Source: Nocardioides pocheonensis
GTDB lineage: Bacteria; Actinomycetota; Actinomycetes; Propionibacteriales; Nocardioidaceae
Direction of reading: 5' to 3'
DNA length: 64,000 bases
Assembly (NCBI RefSeq): GCF_003725535.1
Contig: NZ_RJSF01000038.1
Location: 447 to 64,446 of the forward strand
How positions within the stretch are numbered: the stretch's first letter is position 1; the number at the start of each line of letters is the position of its first letter. The notes under the pieces are model-generated. The model was not told the DNA's origin and searched no databases. It saw only the letters and a program-made list of their open reading frames with translations. Shown here piece after piece: positions 36,707-46,972 of this stretch. A program made the translations under genes and the position numbers.

Positions 36707-36896
36707 GGCCAATCCTTCCAATGGTGCGGCCATCCACGATGAGGGCGGCCGGAACCGGCCAACCCCCAGTGTTTCAGGTCACAGTCTGGCCCATCGGCGC
36801 GTTCCACGTCACGGGACCCCGCCTTCGCGCCCGTCCGGGGGACCCGCAAGCCCTGTGGCGGAGGCCGTTCACGCGCGCCCGCGTACTCTTCTCCTC

Positions 36897-37622
36897 GTGC
36901 CCAAGACCGCCGTCGCGACGCCCGCCGCGCCCCCGGACACCGCGCTGGTACGCCGGGCCCGCAAGGTCGACCGGGTGCTGGCCGAGACCTATCCCGAGGC
37001 CACCATCGAGCTGGACTTCGACGACCCCTTCCAGCTCCTCGTGGTCACGGTGCTGAGCGCCCAGACCACCGACCGCCGCGTCAACGCCGTCCGGCCGACC
37101 CTGTTCGCGAAGTACCCCGACGCCAGGGCGATGGCCGCGGCCCCGCGCGAGGACCTCGAGCGGATCGTCGGCCCGCTCGGGTTCTTCCGCGCGAAGACCG
37201 AGTCCCTGCTGAAGCTGTCCGCCGCACTCGTCGAGCGGTACGACGGCCAGGTGCCGCCCCGCCTCGACGACCTCGTCACCCTGCCCGGCGTGGGCCGCAA
37301 GACCGCCAACGTGGTCCTCGGCAACGGGTTCGGCGTCCCCGGCATCACGGTCGACACGCACTTCGGGCGCCTGGTCCGCCGCCTGGGCTGGACGACCGAG
37401 ACCGACCCGGTCAATGTCGAGCACGCGGTCGGCGCGCTCTTCCCGAAGCGTGACTGGACGATGCTCAGCCACCACCTGATCTGGCACGGCCGCCGCATCT
37501 GCCACGCCAAGAAGCCGGCCTGCGGCGCGTGCCCGGTCGCCCGGTTGTGCCCGTCGTACGGCGAGGGTCCGACCGATCCCGAGCTGGCCGCGAAGCTGGT
37601 GAAGACGCAGGGGCCCGCGTGA
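36897..37622 (+). CDS. nth: Endonuclease III
   Basis: This 241-residue base-excision glycosylase/AP-lyase has the HhH motif [13 protein letters not shown] with catalytic Lys, Asp in TVDTHFGRL, and the 4Fe-4S ligands [17 protein letters not shown] (C-x6-C-x2-C-x5-C). It removes oxidised pyrimidines. The GTG at 36897 gives the normal family length but has no clear ribosome site, and an upstream in-frame start cannot be excluded. The stop overlaps the tlpA-like start (GTGA). It is divergent from crp, as in M. tuberculosis. Confidence 0.95.
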   Translation: MPKTAVATPAAPPDTALVRRARKVDRVLAETYPEATIELDFDDPFQLLVVTVLSAQTTDRRVNAVRPTLFAKYPDARAMAAAPREDLERIVGPLGFFRAKTESLLKLSAALVERYDGQVPPRLDDLVTLPGVGRKTANVVLGNGFGVPGITVDTHFGRLVRRLGWTTETDPVNVEHAVGALFPKRDWTMLSHHLIWHGRRICHAKKPACGACPVARLCPSYGEGPTDPELAAKLVKTQGPA

Positions 37623-38104
37623 GCAGAGTCGCGGCGCTGCTCCTGGTCGCCCTGCTGCTCACCGGTTGTGGCTCCGCGCCGAAGCAGGCGGCGCCCGCCC
37701 GGCTGCCCGACGTCACGCTCGCCAGCCTCACCGGCGGGCCGGGCGTCGACCTCGGCTCGTTGCGCGGGCCCGCCGTGGTGAACCTGTGGGCGCAGTGGTG
37801 CAAGCCGTGCAAGCGCGAGCTGCCGATCTACGAGTCGTTCTACCAGCGCCACGGCGCTCAGGTCTCCGTGCTCGGCGTCGACTGGCAGGACGTGCAGGCC
37901 GACCGTGCCCGCGCACTCGCGCAACGCTCCGGTGTCACCTACCCGCTCGTGGTCGACAGCAAGCCGGCGATCCGCAACCGGTTCCTCCCCCAGCTCCTGC
38001 TGGTCGACTCCCAGGGCCGGATCGCCTTCCACGAGTACATCGAGATCACCTCGCTCGACCAGCTCGAGCGGCTCGTCGAGAAGCACCTCGGGGTGAGCCT
38101 GTGA
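37619..38104 (+). CDS. TlpA-like thioredoxin-fold lipoprotein (Rv3673c-like)
   Basis: This 161-residue protein has a lipoprotein signal with lipobox LLTGC. The thioredoxin-fold domain has the redox motif [43 protein letters not shown], and the cis-Pro region [15 protein letters not shown]. It is probably a membrane-anchored thiol-disulfide reductase on the outer face, as in cytochrome maturation or oxidative-protection pathways. It overlaps nth upstream and the CoA-NUDIX gene downstream by 4 bp each, forming a tight operon. Confidence 0.9.
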   Translation: MSRVAALLLVALLLTGCGSAPKQAAPARLPDVTLASLTGGPGVDLGSLRGPAVVNLWAQWCKPCKRELPIYESFYQRHGAQVSVLGVDWQDVQADRARALAQRSGVTYPLVVDSKPAIRNRFLPQLLLVDSQGRIAFHEYIEITSLDQLERLVEKHLGVSL

Positions 38105-38769
38105 GCGAGCACGAGATCCCCGAGTGGCTGGCGACGATCCGCGACGCCGCACGCACGATCAGCGGCGCCGACCTCACCAGGTTCCTGCCTCCCGAGGACT
38201 CCGACGCCCGCCCGGGGGCCGTGCTGATGCTGTTCGGCGAGGGCGACCGCGGGCCCGACCTGCTCCTCACCGAGCGGGCCCACGACATGCGCTCCCACCC
38301 CGGGCAGGTGTCCTTCCCCGGCGGTTCCGTGGACGAGACCGACGAGTCGCCGACCGCCGCCGCGCTCCGCGAGGCCCAGGAGGAGGTCGGCCTGGACCCG
38401 GCCGGGGTCGACGTCCTGGCCACGCTGCCCGAGCTGTGGCTGCCGCCCAGCAACTTCGCCGTCACGCCGGTCGTGGCCTGGTGGCGGGAGGAGTCGCCGG
38501 TCGGCGTGGTCGACCCGCGCGAGGTCCACGCGGTATACCGGGTCCCGATCGAGGAGCTGCTCGACCCGGCGCACCGGATCACGGTCACCCACCCCTCCGG
38601 CTACTCCAGCCCGGGGTTCCTGATCGGCGACGACAAGGACCTGATCCTGTGGGGGTTCACCGCGGGCCTGATCACGCGGCTCTTCGACTACGTCGGGCTG
38701 ACCAGGGAGTGGGATCCCTCGGTCACCCGCCCGCTGCCCGCACACATGCTGGGGATACGTCAGGATTGA
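38101..38769 (+). CDS. NUDIX hydrolase, CoA pyrophosphatase-like (Rv3672c-like)
   Basis: This 222-residue protein has RSHPGQVSFPGGSVDETDESPT followed by AALREAQEEVGLDP. This is the Nudix box preceded by the UPF0035 element (HxGQxxFPGG) that marks CoA pyrophosphatases such as NUDT7/YeaB. It cleaves CoA derivatives to phosphopantetheine and adenosine bisphosphate in characterised members. The GTG start overlaps the tlpA-like stop. The marP-like gene follows after a 43-bp gap. Confidence 0.92.
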   Translation: MSEHEIPEWLATIRDAARTISGADLTRFLPPEDSDARPGAVLMLFGEGDRGPDLLLTERAHDMRSHPGQVSFPGGSVDETDESPTAAALREAQEEVGLDPAGVDVLATLPELWLPPSNFAVTPVVAWWREESPVGVVDPREVHAVYRVPIEELLDPAHRITVTHPSGYSSPGFLIGDDKDLILWGFTAGLITRLFDYVGLTREWDPSVTRPLPAHMLGIRQD

Positions 38770-38812
38770 CCCGCCCCGACCTGTCCGGCCGACCGCTGAC
38801 CCGAAGGTGACG

Positions 38813-39982
38813 ATGAACCTCCTCGACTGGTGCCTCGTGCTCATCGTCGTCGCGTACGCCCTCTCGGGGTACTGGCAGGGCTTCATCACCGGAGCCTTCG
38901 CCACGGTCGGCCTGCTGCTCGGTGGCCTGCTCGGCATCTGGCTGGCGCCGCACCTGCTCGGCGAGGCCAGCCCGTCCCTGTGGGTGTCGCTGGCCGCCCT
39001 GTTCGTCGTACTCGTCTGCGCGTCGTTCGGCCAGGCCGTGCTCCAGTACGCCGGCACGCGGATGCGCGACCAGATCACCTGGCAGCCGGTCCGCGCGCTC
39101 GACGCGGTCGGCGGAGCACTGCTCAGCGTGGTCGCCGTGCTGATCGTGACCTGGATGCTCGGCGTCGCGGTGAGCGGCTCCCGCATCCCGGGCATCGGGC
39201 CCATGGTGCGCGACTCCAAGGTGCTCACCGAGGTCAACGACGTGATGCCGGCGGAGGCGCAGGGCCTGCTGCGCGGGTTCGACCGGGTGGTCGGGTCCAG
39301 CTTCTTCCCGCGCTACCTCGAGCCGTTCGCACCGGAGCGGATCGTCGACGTCAGCCCGGCGCCCGGCAACGTCGTCAAGGACCCCGAGGTCCAGAAGGCC
39401 GAGCTGAGCGTCTTCAAGATCCGGGGCAACAACCGCTGCGGCGACGGGATCGAGGGCAGCGGCTTCCTCTACTCCCCGCACCGGCTGATGACCAACGCCC
39501 ACGTGGTCGCCGGCGTCACCAACCCGCAGGTGCGGGTCGGCACCCGCACCCTGGACGCGACCGTCGTCTACTACAACTCCGACATCGACATCGCCGTGCT
39601 GGACGTGGACATCAACGGTCCGGTCGTGCACTTCAACCACGACGGTGCCGCGCAGGACCCGGCGGTGATCCTCGGCTACCCCAACGACGGGCCGTTCGAC
39701 GCCCAGCCGGCCCGCATCCGTGCCGAGCAGCGGCTCCGCTCGCCGGACATCTACGGCCGCGGCACGGTCACCCGCGAGGTGTTCTCGCTGCGCGGGCTGG
39801 TCCGGCCCGGCAACTCGGGCGGCCCGCTGGTCTCACGGTCCGGGGACGTCCTCGGCGTGATCTTCGCGGCCTCGGTCAGCGACAAGCAGACCGGCTACGC
39901 GCTGACCGCCGACCAGGTCTCCGACGCGGCCGCCCGTGGCCTGCAGGCGTCGGGCCGGGTGTCCAGCGGCAACTGTGCGTGA
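38813..39982 (+). CDS. marP: MarP-like membrane serine protease (CvpA domain plus trypsin domain)
   Basis: This 389-residue protein has four TM segments forming an N-terminal CvpA domain (about 1-130), then a periplasmic chymotrypsin-fold protease: His in MTNAHVVAGV, Asp in NSDIDIAVLD and Ser in RPGNSGGPLVS. A Cys pair (NNRCGDG and the late SGNCA) may give the redox-sensitive disulfide known in MarP (Rv3671c), which protects M. tuberculosis against acid. GAAGG upstream supports ATG 38813; GTG at 38807 is also possible. It forms the end of the nth-tlpA-nudix-marP run. Confidence 0.92.
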   Translation: MNLLDWCLVLIVVAYALSGYWQGFITGAFATVGLLLGGLLGIWLAPHLLGEASPSLWVSLAALFVVLVCASFGQAVLQYAGTRMRDQITWQPVRALDAVGGALLSVVAVLIVTWMLGVAVSGSRIPGIGPMVRDSKVLTEVNDVMPAEAQGLLRGFDRVVGSSFFPRYLEPFAPERIVDVSPAPGNVVKDPEVQKAELSVFKIRGNNRCGDGIEGSGFLYSPHRLMTNAHVVAGVTNPQVRVGTRTLDATVVYYNSDIDIAVLDVDINGPVVHFNHDGAAQDPAVILGYPNDGPFDAQPARIRAEQRLRSPDIYGRGTVTREVFSLRGLVRPGNSGGPLVSRSGDVLGVIFAASVSDKQTGYALTADQVSDAAARGLQASGRVSSGNCA

Positions 39983-40011
39983 GCGAGGACGCGTCAGCGG
40001 ACTCGCTCGAA

Positions 40012-40069
40012 GGTGGTTGAGCAGCGAGCCCGACCGAGGAACGAGGTCGGGACCGAGCGTGCCGAAACC
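40012..40069 (+). repeat. Long-form interspersed repeat after marP
   Basis: This 58-bp segment has the family ends GGTGGTTGAG and GTGCCGAAACC, with a 36-bp interior that contains its own inverted stem (CCCGACC / GGTCGGG). It is placed between the convergent marP and holin-like genes and may also act as a terminator. Confidence 0.85.
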
Positions 40070-40094
40070 TGGTGAGTGACGCGCAGACGCTCGC

Positions 40095-40493
40095 TCAGGC
40101 CCCGGGCTTGAGTGCGCGCATCTCCCGCGCCTCCGCCATCGTGCGCTCGGGAGCGCGCACCTTGCGGATCTTGCGGTAGCCGATCAGGCCGAGCAGGGCG
40201 GCGAGGAGCAGGTAGGCGCCGAACACGATCAGGAAGCACCAGGCCAGGCCCAGGCCGGTCATGTGGATGAAGAACGCGATCGCGATCGAGACCATGATGA
40301 TCGCGAGCAGCGAGATGAACCCGGCGAGCAGGAACAGCACGATCGCCATGCCGCCGGCCCGCACGCTCACCCGGAGCTCGGACTTGGCCAGCTCGATCAT
40401 GTGCCGGACGAGGGTGCCGAAGTCGTCGAAGGCATCGACGACGAGCTTCCCGATCGTCGGCTCCTGCTCGTCGGCCGGCTCGCGGTGCGCCAT
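40095..40493 (-). CDS. Phage-holin-superfamily / DUF1469-like membrane protein (Rv3669-like)
   Basis: This 132-residue protein has an N-terminal acidic stretch, an amphipathic helix (LVVDAFDDFGTLVRHMIELAKSELRVSV), two long TM helices (MAIVLFLLAGFISLLAIIMVSIAIAFF; LGLAWCFLIVFGAYLLLAALLGLIGY) and a basic tail. The pattern fits Actinobacteria holin-X/DUF1469 proteins found next to marP. Despite the name, a lysis role is not implied. It converges on marP across a repeat. Confidence 0.82.
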   Translation of the reverse strand: MAHREPADEQEPTIGKLVVDAFDDFGTLVRHMIELAKSELRVSVRAGGMAIVLFLLAGFISLLAIIMVSIAIAFFIHMTGLGLAWCFLIVFGAYLLLAALLGLIGYRKIRKVRAPERTMAEAREMRALKPGA

Positions 40494-40670
40494 GCGCGGG
40501 TTCCCTTCGTGTGCGTCAACGACCCCTGAGTCAGCGACCCTCGAGGCGGCCCTCGGTGCTCTCCGGGCCGACCCTGCGCACCTTACCGTCACGCCGCACG
40601 GCGTACGCGGCCGCGCCGTACCGCGACTCGACCTGCCCGGTCCGGGCGCCGGCGCGCTGTGCAAGAATCG

Positions 40671-40811
40671 ACCTGTTGGAGGGGAGTATTCCTTCGCGAC
40701 GGCATCGTCATCACGGGCGCCCGCACCACCGGCGCCCCGGGGCCGTCGGTCCGTACGACGCGGCGCACCACGGCCGTCGTACCGGGCGGAAGAGACCTCC
40801 GGACGAAGACC
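40671..40811 (+). promoter_or_regulatory. Probable yybP-ykoY (Mn2+) riboswitch leader of terC
   Basis: The 140-nt untranslated leader upstream of terC carries the sequence landmarks I associate with actinobacterial yybP-ykoY elements: TTGGAGGGGAGTATTCC at the start, CATCGTCATCACGGGC in the middle, and AGAGACCTCCGGACGAAGACC-like sequence closing it, so that GGAGG and CCTCC pair as P1. In other bacteria this switch turns on TerC/MntP-type Mn exporters when Mn2+ is high. A -10-like AAGAAT lies just before it. Exact limits are approximate. Confidence 0.72.
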
Positions 40812-40838
40812 CTGTCCAGCCGTCCGGAGGTACGCACC

Positions 40839-41849
40839 ATGCACGTCTCACCGCTGGTCTGGTGGCTGACGCTCTCGATCACCACCGTCCTGCTGCTCGT
40901 CGACGTCGTCGTGATCGGCCGCCGGCCCCACGAGCCGAGCCGGCGGGAGGTGTCGATCGCCCTCGCCTGCTTCATCGGCCTGGCCGTGCTCTTCGGCGTC
41001 GGCGTCTTCGTGTTCTCCGGCAACCGCTACGGCACGGAGTTCTTCGCCGGGTGGCTGACCGAGTACTCCCTGTCGGTCGACAACCTGTTCATCTTCCTGG
41101 TGATCATGAGCAAGTTCGGTGTCCCCCGGGCCTACCAGCAGACCGCCCTGCTGATCGGCATCGTGATCGCCCTGGTGATGCGCGGTGTCTTCATCGCGGT
41201 CGGCGCCGCCGCGATCGACAACTTCAGCTGGGTGTTCTACCTGTTCGGGCTCTTCCTCGTGTACACCGCGATCAAGCTCGCCCGCGAGGGCGCCGAGGAT
41301 GAGGACGAGTACGAGGAGAGCGCGCTGGTGAAGTGGGTGGAGCGGCACCTCCCGGCGACCTCGAGCTGGCACGCGACCCGGATGCTGCTGCGGGTCGACG
41401 ACCGGCTGGTGATCACCCCGATGTTCATCGTGGTGCTGGCGCTGGGCACCACCGACCTGCTGTTCGCGCTCGACTCGATCCCGGCGATCTACGGGCTCAC
41501 CAGCGAGCCGTACCTGGTGATGACCGCGAACATCTTCGCGCTGATGGGCCTGCGCCAGCTCTACTTCCTGATCGGCGGCCTGCTCGAGCGGCTGGTCTAC
41601 CTGTCCTACGGGCTGTCGGTCCTGCTCGGCTTCATCGGGGTCAAGCTGATCCTGCACGCGCTCCACGGCAACGAGCTGCCCTTCGTCAACGGCGGCGAGC
41701 ACGTCGACTGGGCACCGGACATCCCCACCTGGTTCTCGCTGGTGGTGATCGTGGGCACCCTGTCGATCACCACCGTGGCGAGCCTGGTGGCGTCGCGCCG
41801 GCTGGACCCCGCTGCACGCGACGAGGCCACCGGTCCACGCGGCCACTGA
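40839..41849 (+). CDS. terC: TerC-family integral membrane protein (probable Mn2+ exporter/metallation factor)
   Basis: This 336-residue protein has about nine TM helices. TerC motifs include EYSLSVDNLFIFLVIMSKFGVP and ALGTTDLLFALDSIPAIYG, whose Asp residues are the likely metal ligands. Gram-positive TerC proteins supply or export Mn2+ during extracytoplasmic enzyme maturation. A probable Mn2+ riboswitch in the leader supports this over a tellurite role. The ATG at 40839 has GGAGG about 8 bp upstream. Confidence 0.92.
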   Translation: MHVSPLVWWLTLSITTVLLLVDVVVIGRRPHEPSRREVSIALACFIGLAVLFGVGVFVFSGNRYGTEFFAGWLTEYSLSVDNLFIFLVIMSKFGVPRAYQQTALLIGIVIALVMRGVFIAVGAAAIDNFSWVFYLFGLFLVYTAIKLAREGAEDEDEYEESALVKWVERHLPATSSWHATRMLLRVDDRLVITPMFIVVLALGTTDLLFALDSIPAIYGLTSEPYLVMTANIFALMGLRQLYFLIGGLLERLVYLSYGLSVLLGFIGVKLILHALHGNELPFVNGGEHVDWAPDIPTWFSLVVIVGTLSITTVASLVASRRLDPAARDEATGPRGH

Positions 41850-41937
41850 GGCCCGGCGGGGCGGGGTGTGATCCAGTACTCGGGAGTTTTCCGGCCAAAT
41901 CGCCTAACCGGGGGTGGGCTGCGTCGTTGACGTGACC

Positions 41938-42528
41938 ATGGAGTGGTTCCGACGCAATCCCAAGAAGGCCGCCGGCCTGTCCGCGCTGGCGGTGCTGTGC
42001 CTGGTGATCCTCGTCTGGGGCATGTCCGGCGGGTCGGCCAAGCCCGCCGAGGACCCCACGCTCGGACTGCCCAGCAGCCCCGGTGCCCTGGCCACCCCGA
42101 CGAAGTCGCCGACCCACGCGCTCACCGGGCTCGCCGCGCCGTCGGCGACCCCGACCTCCGTCGAGCAGGCGATCGCGGCGTTCCCCTCTGCCGGCATGGG
42201 CAACATCGGCCCGGGGCTGGCCGGCTCCGGCGGTTCCTTCGGGCTGCCGCCGCACCGCGTCGTGATCGAGGCCGGTTCCGACGGCCCGCTCCTCGGTGTC
42301 GGCTGGCGGATCCCCACGGCCAACGGGCCCCGCAAGGGCAAGGACCTCAGCTACAAGAACTGGTTCCGCCACTCCACCACGGCCTTCGGCAAGCCCGACT
42401 ACGCCCAGCTCTACACCCGGGTCGGCCCCGACTCCTCCGTGGTGTGGTGCACGGTCACCGTCGACGGCAAGGTCACCGAGCACCAGGAGTCCCACGGCCC
42501 CTGGGGCGGCGTCTTCTGCCAGGGCTGA
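41938..42528 (+). CDS. Hypothetical membrane-anchored exported protein
   Basis: The protein has 196 residues. An N-terminal basic stretch (WFRRNPKKAAG) and TM helix (LSALAVLCLVILVWGMSG) are followed by a Thr/Pro/Ser-rich linker (about 35-85) and a small C-terminal domain of about 90 residues with two Cys (VVWCTVTVDG and GGVFCQG) likely to form a disulfide outside the cell. I do not recognise the family. It is a single gene between terC and the repeat/terminator zone before acs. A GTG at 41932 is an alternative start. Confidence 0.7.
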   Translation: MEWFRRNPKKAAGLSALAVLCLVILVWGMSGGSAKPAEDPTLGLPSSPGALATPTKSPTHALTGLAAPSATPTSVEQAIAAFPSAGMGNIGPGLAGSGGSFGLPPHRVVIEAGSDGPLLGVGWRIPTANGPRKGKDLSYKNWFRHSTTAFGKPDYAQLYTRVGPDSSVVWCTVTVDGKVTEHQESHGPWGGVFCQG

Positions 42529-42531
42529 CGA

Positions 42532-42651
42532 GCGCCGTCATCCGCCGCACCTGGCGGCGTTGTCCTCGCTCGACGTCCGCTCCGCTGCGCTCCGCCGAAG
42601 GACGGCACGACGTCTGACGACGCTCGAAGACAGCGCCGCCATCCGCCGCAC
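42532..42651. repeat. Direct repeats in the gap before the acs terminator
   Basis: A 19-bp segment, GCGCCGTCATCCGCCGCAC (42532-42550), recurs with one mismatch at 42633-42651. Between them lies a GACGTC-bounded, partly self-complementary stretch rich in TCCGCTGCGCTCCG. No coding potential is seen. This looks like another dispersed repeat family placed at a convergent 3' end. Confidence 0.55.
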
Positions 42652-42654
42652 GAA

Positions 42655-42686
42655 GAGGCGCGGGACCCGTCCGGGTCCCGCGCCTC
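42655..42686. terminator. Perfect hairpin terminator between convergent genes
   Basis: GAGGCGCGGGACCC (42655-42668) pairs with GGGTCCCGCGCCTC (42673-42686) over a 4-nt loop. This 14-bp perfect stem is expected to terminate both the exported-protein gene and acs. Confidence 0.85.
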
Positions 42687-42699
42687 TCGCGTGCCGGGC

Positions 42700-44676
<1,977 letters not shown>

Positions 44677-44739
44677 GTTGCACTCCTCGAACGGGTGAGT
44701 CAGGGGTGGGGCCGGCTCCTCTCGAGCCAGCCTAGGCGC

Positions 44740-44776
44740 GCATCCTCCCGGCGACGAGGGGTCGCCGGGAGGATGC
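44740..44776 (-). terminator. Perfect hairpin terminator after actP
   Basis: GCATCCTCCCGGCGAC (44740-44755) and GTCGCCGGGAGGATGC (44761-44776) form a 16-bp perfect stem with a 5-nt loop, between the actP stop and the acs start. Confidence 0.88.
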
Positions 44777-44828
44777 AACAGGGTGGGACGTTGCGACCGG
44801 GTTGCGCCCGGCCCGCATGCAGGACCGA

Positions 44829-46457
44829 TCAGTGCAGGATGGCCCCCTCGGCGCCGGCTCCGGTGAAGGCGCGCACCTCCAGCTCGGTGTACCGGTCCTC
44901 GGTCTCCGGCTCCTTCGAGGTGATCGTGCCCAGCCAGCCGAGCAGGAACCCGAGCGGGATCGAGACGATGCCCGGGTTCTCCAGCGGGAACCAGGAGATG
45001 TCGATGCTCGTCGGCAGCAGCGACAGGTTCTTGCCGGTGGGGTCGACGCCCTTGCCGGAGACGACCGGCGAGAAGATCACCAGCCCCACCGACGAGATCA
45101 GGCCGCCGTAGATCGCCCACACCGCCCCGCGGGTGTTGAACCGTCGCCAGAAGAGGTTGTAGAGCAGCGACGGCAGGTTCGCCGACGCCGCGACCGCGAA
45201 CGCCAGCGCCACCAGGAAGGCGATGTTCAGCTTCTGCGCCGGGATCGCCAGGGCGATCGCGATGGCGCCGATCACCAGGGCCGCGATCCGCGCCACCTTG
45301 ACCTCGTTCTCCTCCGTCGCAGCACCCCGCTTGAACACGGTGGCGTAGAGGTCGTGGGCGACCGACGACGCAGAGGTGAGGGTCAGGCCGGCGACGACCG
45401 CGAGGATCGTGGCGAACGCAACCGCCGCGATCAGCGCCAGCAGGATCGCCCCGCCGTTGGTGCCGGAGCCTCCACCGACCTCCTCGGCCAGCAGCGGTGA
45501 GGCCAGGTTGCCGCCCGATGCGGCGACCTTGCTGCCCGGGCCGGTGTCGAGCAGCGCTGCGGCGCCGAACCCGAGCGCCAGCGTCATCAGGTAGAAGCTG
45601 CCGATCAGCCCGATCGCCCAGAGCACCGACTTGCGCGCGGCCTTGGCCGACGGGACGGTGTAGAAGCGGATCAGGATGTGCGGCAGGCCCGCCGTTCCGA
45701 GCACCAGCGCCAGGCCCAGGGACAGGAAGTCGATCTTGCTCGTGGTGCTCACGCCGTACTTCAGGCCGGGCTGGAGGAACGCCTCACCCTTGCCGGTGTT
45801 CGTCGAGGCCGTGTGCAGCATGTCGGAGATGTTGAAGTTGAACTTCGCGAGCACCAGCACGGTGATCAGCACGGTGCCGCTCATCAGCAGCACCGCCTTG
45901 ACGATCTGGATCCAGGTGGTGCCCTTCATGCCCCCGACGGTCACGTAGAAGATCATCAGCGCGCCGACGCCGGCGATCGTGAGCGCCTTCAACGAGTCGG
46001 ACTGCACGTCGAGCAGCAGGGCGACCAGGGCGCCGGCGCCGACCATCTGCGCCAGCAGGTAGAAGATCGACACGACGACCGTCGAGGTGGCCGCCGCGGT
46101 GCGCACGGGCCGCTGTCGCATCCGGAACGCCAGCTGGTCGGCCATCGTGTAACGGCCGGAGTTCCTCAGCAGCTCGGCCACCAGGAGCAGCGCGACCAGC
46201 CAGGCCACGAGGAACCCGATCGAGTAGAGGAACCCGTCGTAGCCGTTCAGCGCGATGAGCCCCGAAATGCCCAGGAACGATGCCGCCGACATGTAGTCGC
46301 CCGAGACCGCCATGCCGTTCTGGAAGCCGGTGAAGCTGCGTCCGCCGGCGTAGTAGTCGGTGGTCCCGGCGGTGGCGCGGCTGGCCCAGAACGTGATCGC
46401 GATCGTGATCGCGACGACGACGATGAACAGCACCGCCGACAGGGTGTGTGCACTCAT
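44829..46457 (-). CDS. actP: Cation/acetate symporter (SSS family)
   Basis: This 542-residue membrane protein has about 13 TM helices. SSS landmarks are TDYYAGGRSFTGFQNGMAVSGDYMSAASFLGI, VTVGGMKGTTWIQIVKA, and GTAGLPHILIRFYTVPSAKAARKSV. The sequence follows ActP/MctC-type Na+(H+)-coupled acetate or pyruvate carriers. The ATG at 46457 overlaps the DUF485 stop by 4 bp. It is located just upstream of acs, forming an uptake-and-activation pair for acetate. Confidence 0.93.
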   Translation of the reverse strand: MSAHTLSAVLFIVVVAITIAITFWASRATAGTTDYYAGGRSFTGFQNGMAVSGDYMSAASFLGISGLIALNGYDGFLYSIGFLVAWLVALLLVAELLRNSGRYTMADQLAFRMRQRPVRTAAATSTVVVSIFYLLAQMVGAGALVALLLDVQSDSLKALTIAGVGALMIFYVTVGGMKGTTWIQIVKAVLLMSGTVLITVLVLAKFNFNISDMLHTASTNTGKGEAFLQPGLKYGVSTTSKIDFLSLGLALVLGTAGLPHILIRFYTVPSAKAARKSVLWAIGLIGSFYLMTLALGFGAAALLDTGPGSKVAASGGNLASPLLAEEVGGGSGTNGGAILLALIAAVAFATILAVVAGLTLTSASSVAHDLYATVFKRGAATEENEVKVARIAALVIGAIAIALAIPAQKLNIAFLVALAFAVAASANLPSLLYNLFWRRFNTRGAVWAIYGGLISSVGLVIFSPVVSGKGVDPTGKNLSLLPTSIDISWFPLENPGIVSIPLGFLLGWLGTITSKEPETEDRYTELEVRAFTGAGAEGAILH

Positions 46458-46825
46458 CGGGTCTTCTCCTCGTTGTAGCGCACGTCGAGGTCGTGCGCGA
46501 GGTCGTCGACGTTGTTGTTCATGTGCCGGGCGTAGAGCCAGGCGATCAGGAACGTGGACACGAACTGGAGCAGGCCGAAGATCAGCGCGACGTTCACGTG
46601 GCCGAAGACCTTCTGGCTCATGAAGCCGTGTGCCCAGTTCGACATCACGACGAAGAGCAGGTACCAGCCGAGGAACGCGGCCGTCGCCGGGATCGTGAAG
46701 ATGCCGGTACGCCGGCGTACCTCCTTGAACTCGGCGGTCTGGACGAGCTCGTCGTAGATCGGGTCGTGGCGCGCGGCCTGGTCGTGTGCCCGGCGGTCCG
46801 CCGGTACGGGTGAGCGTGTGGACAT
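46454..46825 (-). CDS. DUF485 small membrane protein, partner of actP
   Basis: This 123-residue protein has the DUF485 signature: FKEVRRRTGIFTIPATAAFLGWYLLFVVMSNWAHGFM, then VALIFGLLQFVSTFLIAWLYARHMN, giving two TM helices. DUF485 proteins (YjcH in E. coli) are nearly always encoded immediately upstream of actP and are thought to assist it. GGAGG lies 9 nt before the ATG at 46825. Its stop overlaps the actP start. Confidence 0.93.
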   Translation of the reverse strand: MSTRSPVPADRRAHDQAARHDPIYDELVQTAEFKEVRRRTGIFTIPATAAFLGWYLLFVVMSNWAHGFMSQKVFGHVNVALIFGLLQFVSTFLIAWLYARHMNNNVDDLAHDLDVRYNEEKTR

Positions 46826-46919
46826 GGTCAGCAACCTCCGTGTGTGGGCAGCCATGCGTGTGATGGCGGTCACGCTAGGAACCTCGTACCCAGGGGAGGC
46901 AGTCCTGGAACCGCTTGGT

Positions 46920-46955
46920 GCGGTCGGTGGCGGTCGGCATTCGCCGAGCGGTCGG
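46920..46955. promoter_or_regulatory. Direct repeats upstream of the DUF485-actP operon
   Basis: GCGGTCGG occurs at 46920-46927, 46930-46937 and 46948-46955, the first pair one helical turn apart, about 95-130 bp upstream of the DUF485 start; looser copies continue toward 46985. LytTR-type regulators bind spaced direct repeats, and one is encoded nearby, so these are candidate sites. The evidence is positional only. Confidence 0.3.
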
Positions 46956-46972
46956 TTCGGTACGACGAACGG

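Noticed and set aside
36750-36800. A Crp-binding site in the crp-nth gap (GTTTCAGGTCACA)
   Set aside because: Only the right half-site TCACA fits; the left half does not match TGTGA at the required spacing.
40095-40493. Prophage lysis gene (holin)
   Set aside because: No phage genes nearby; the gene belongs to the conserved marP neighbourhood and the holin name is only a superfamily label.
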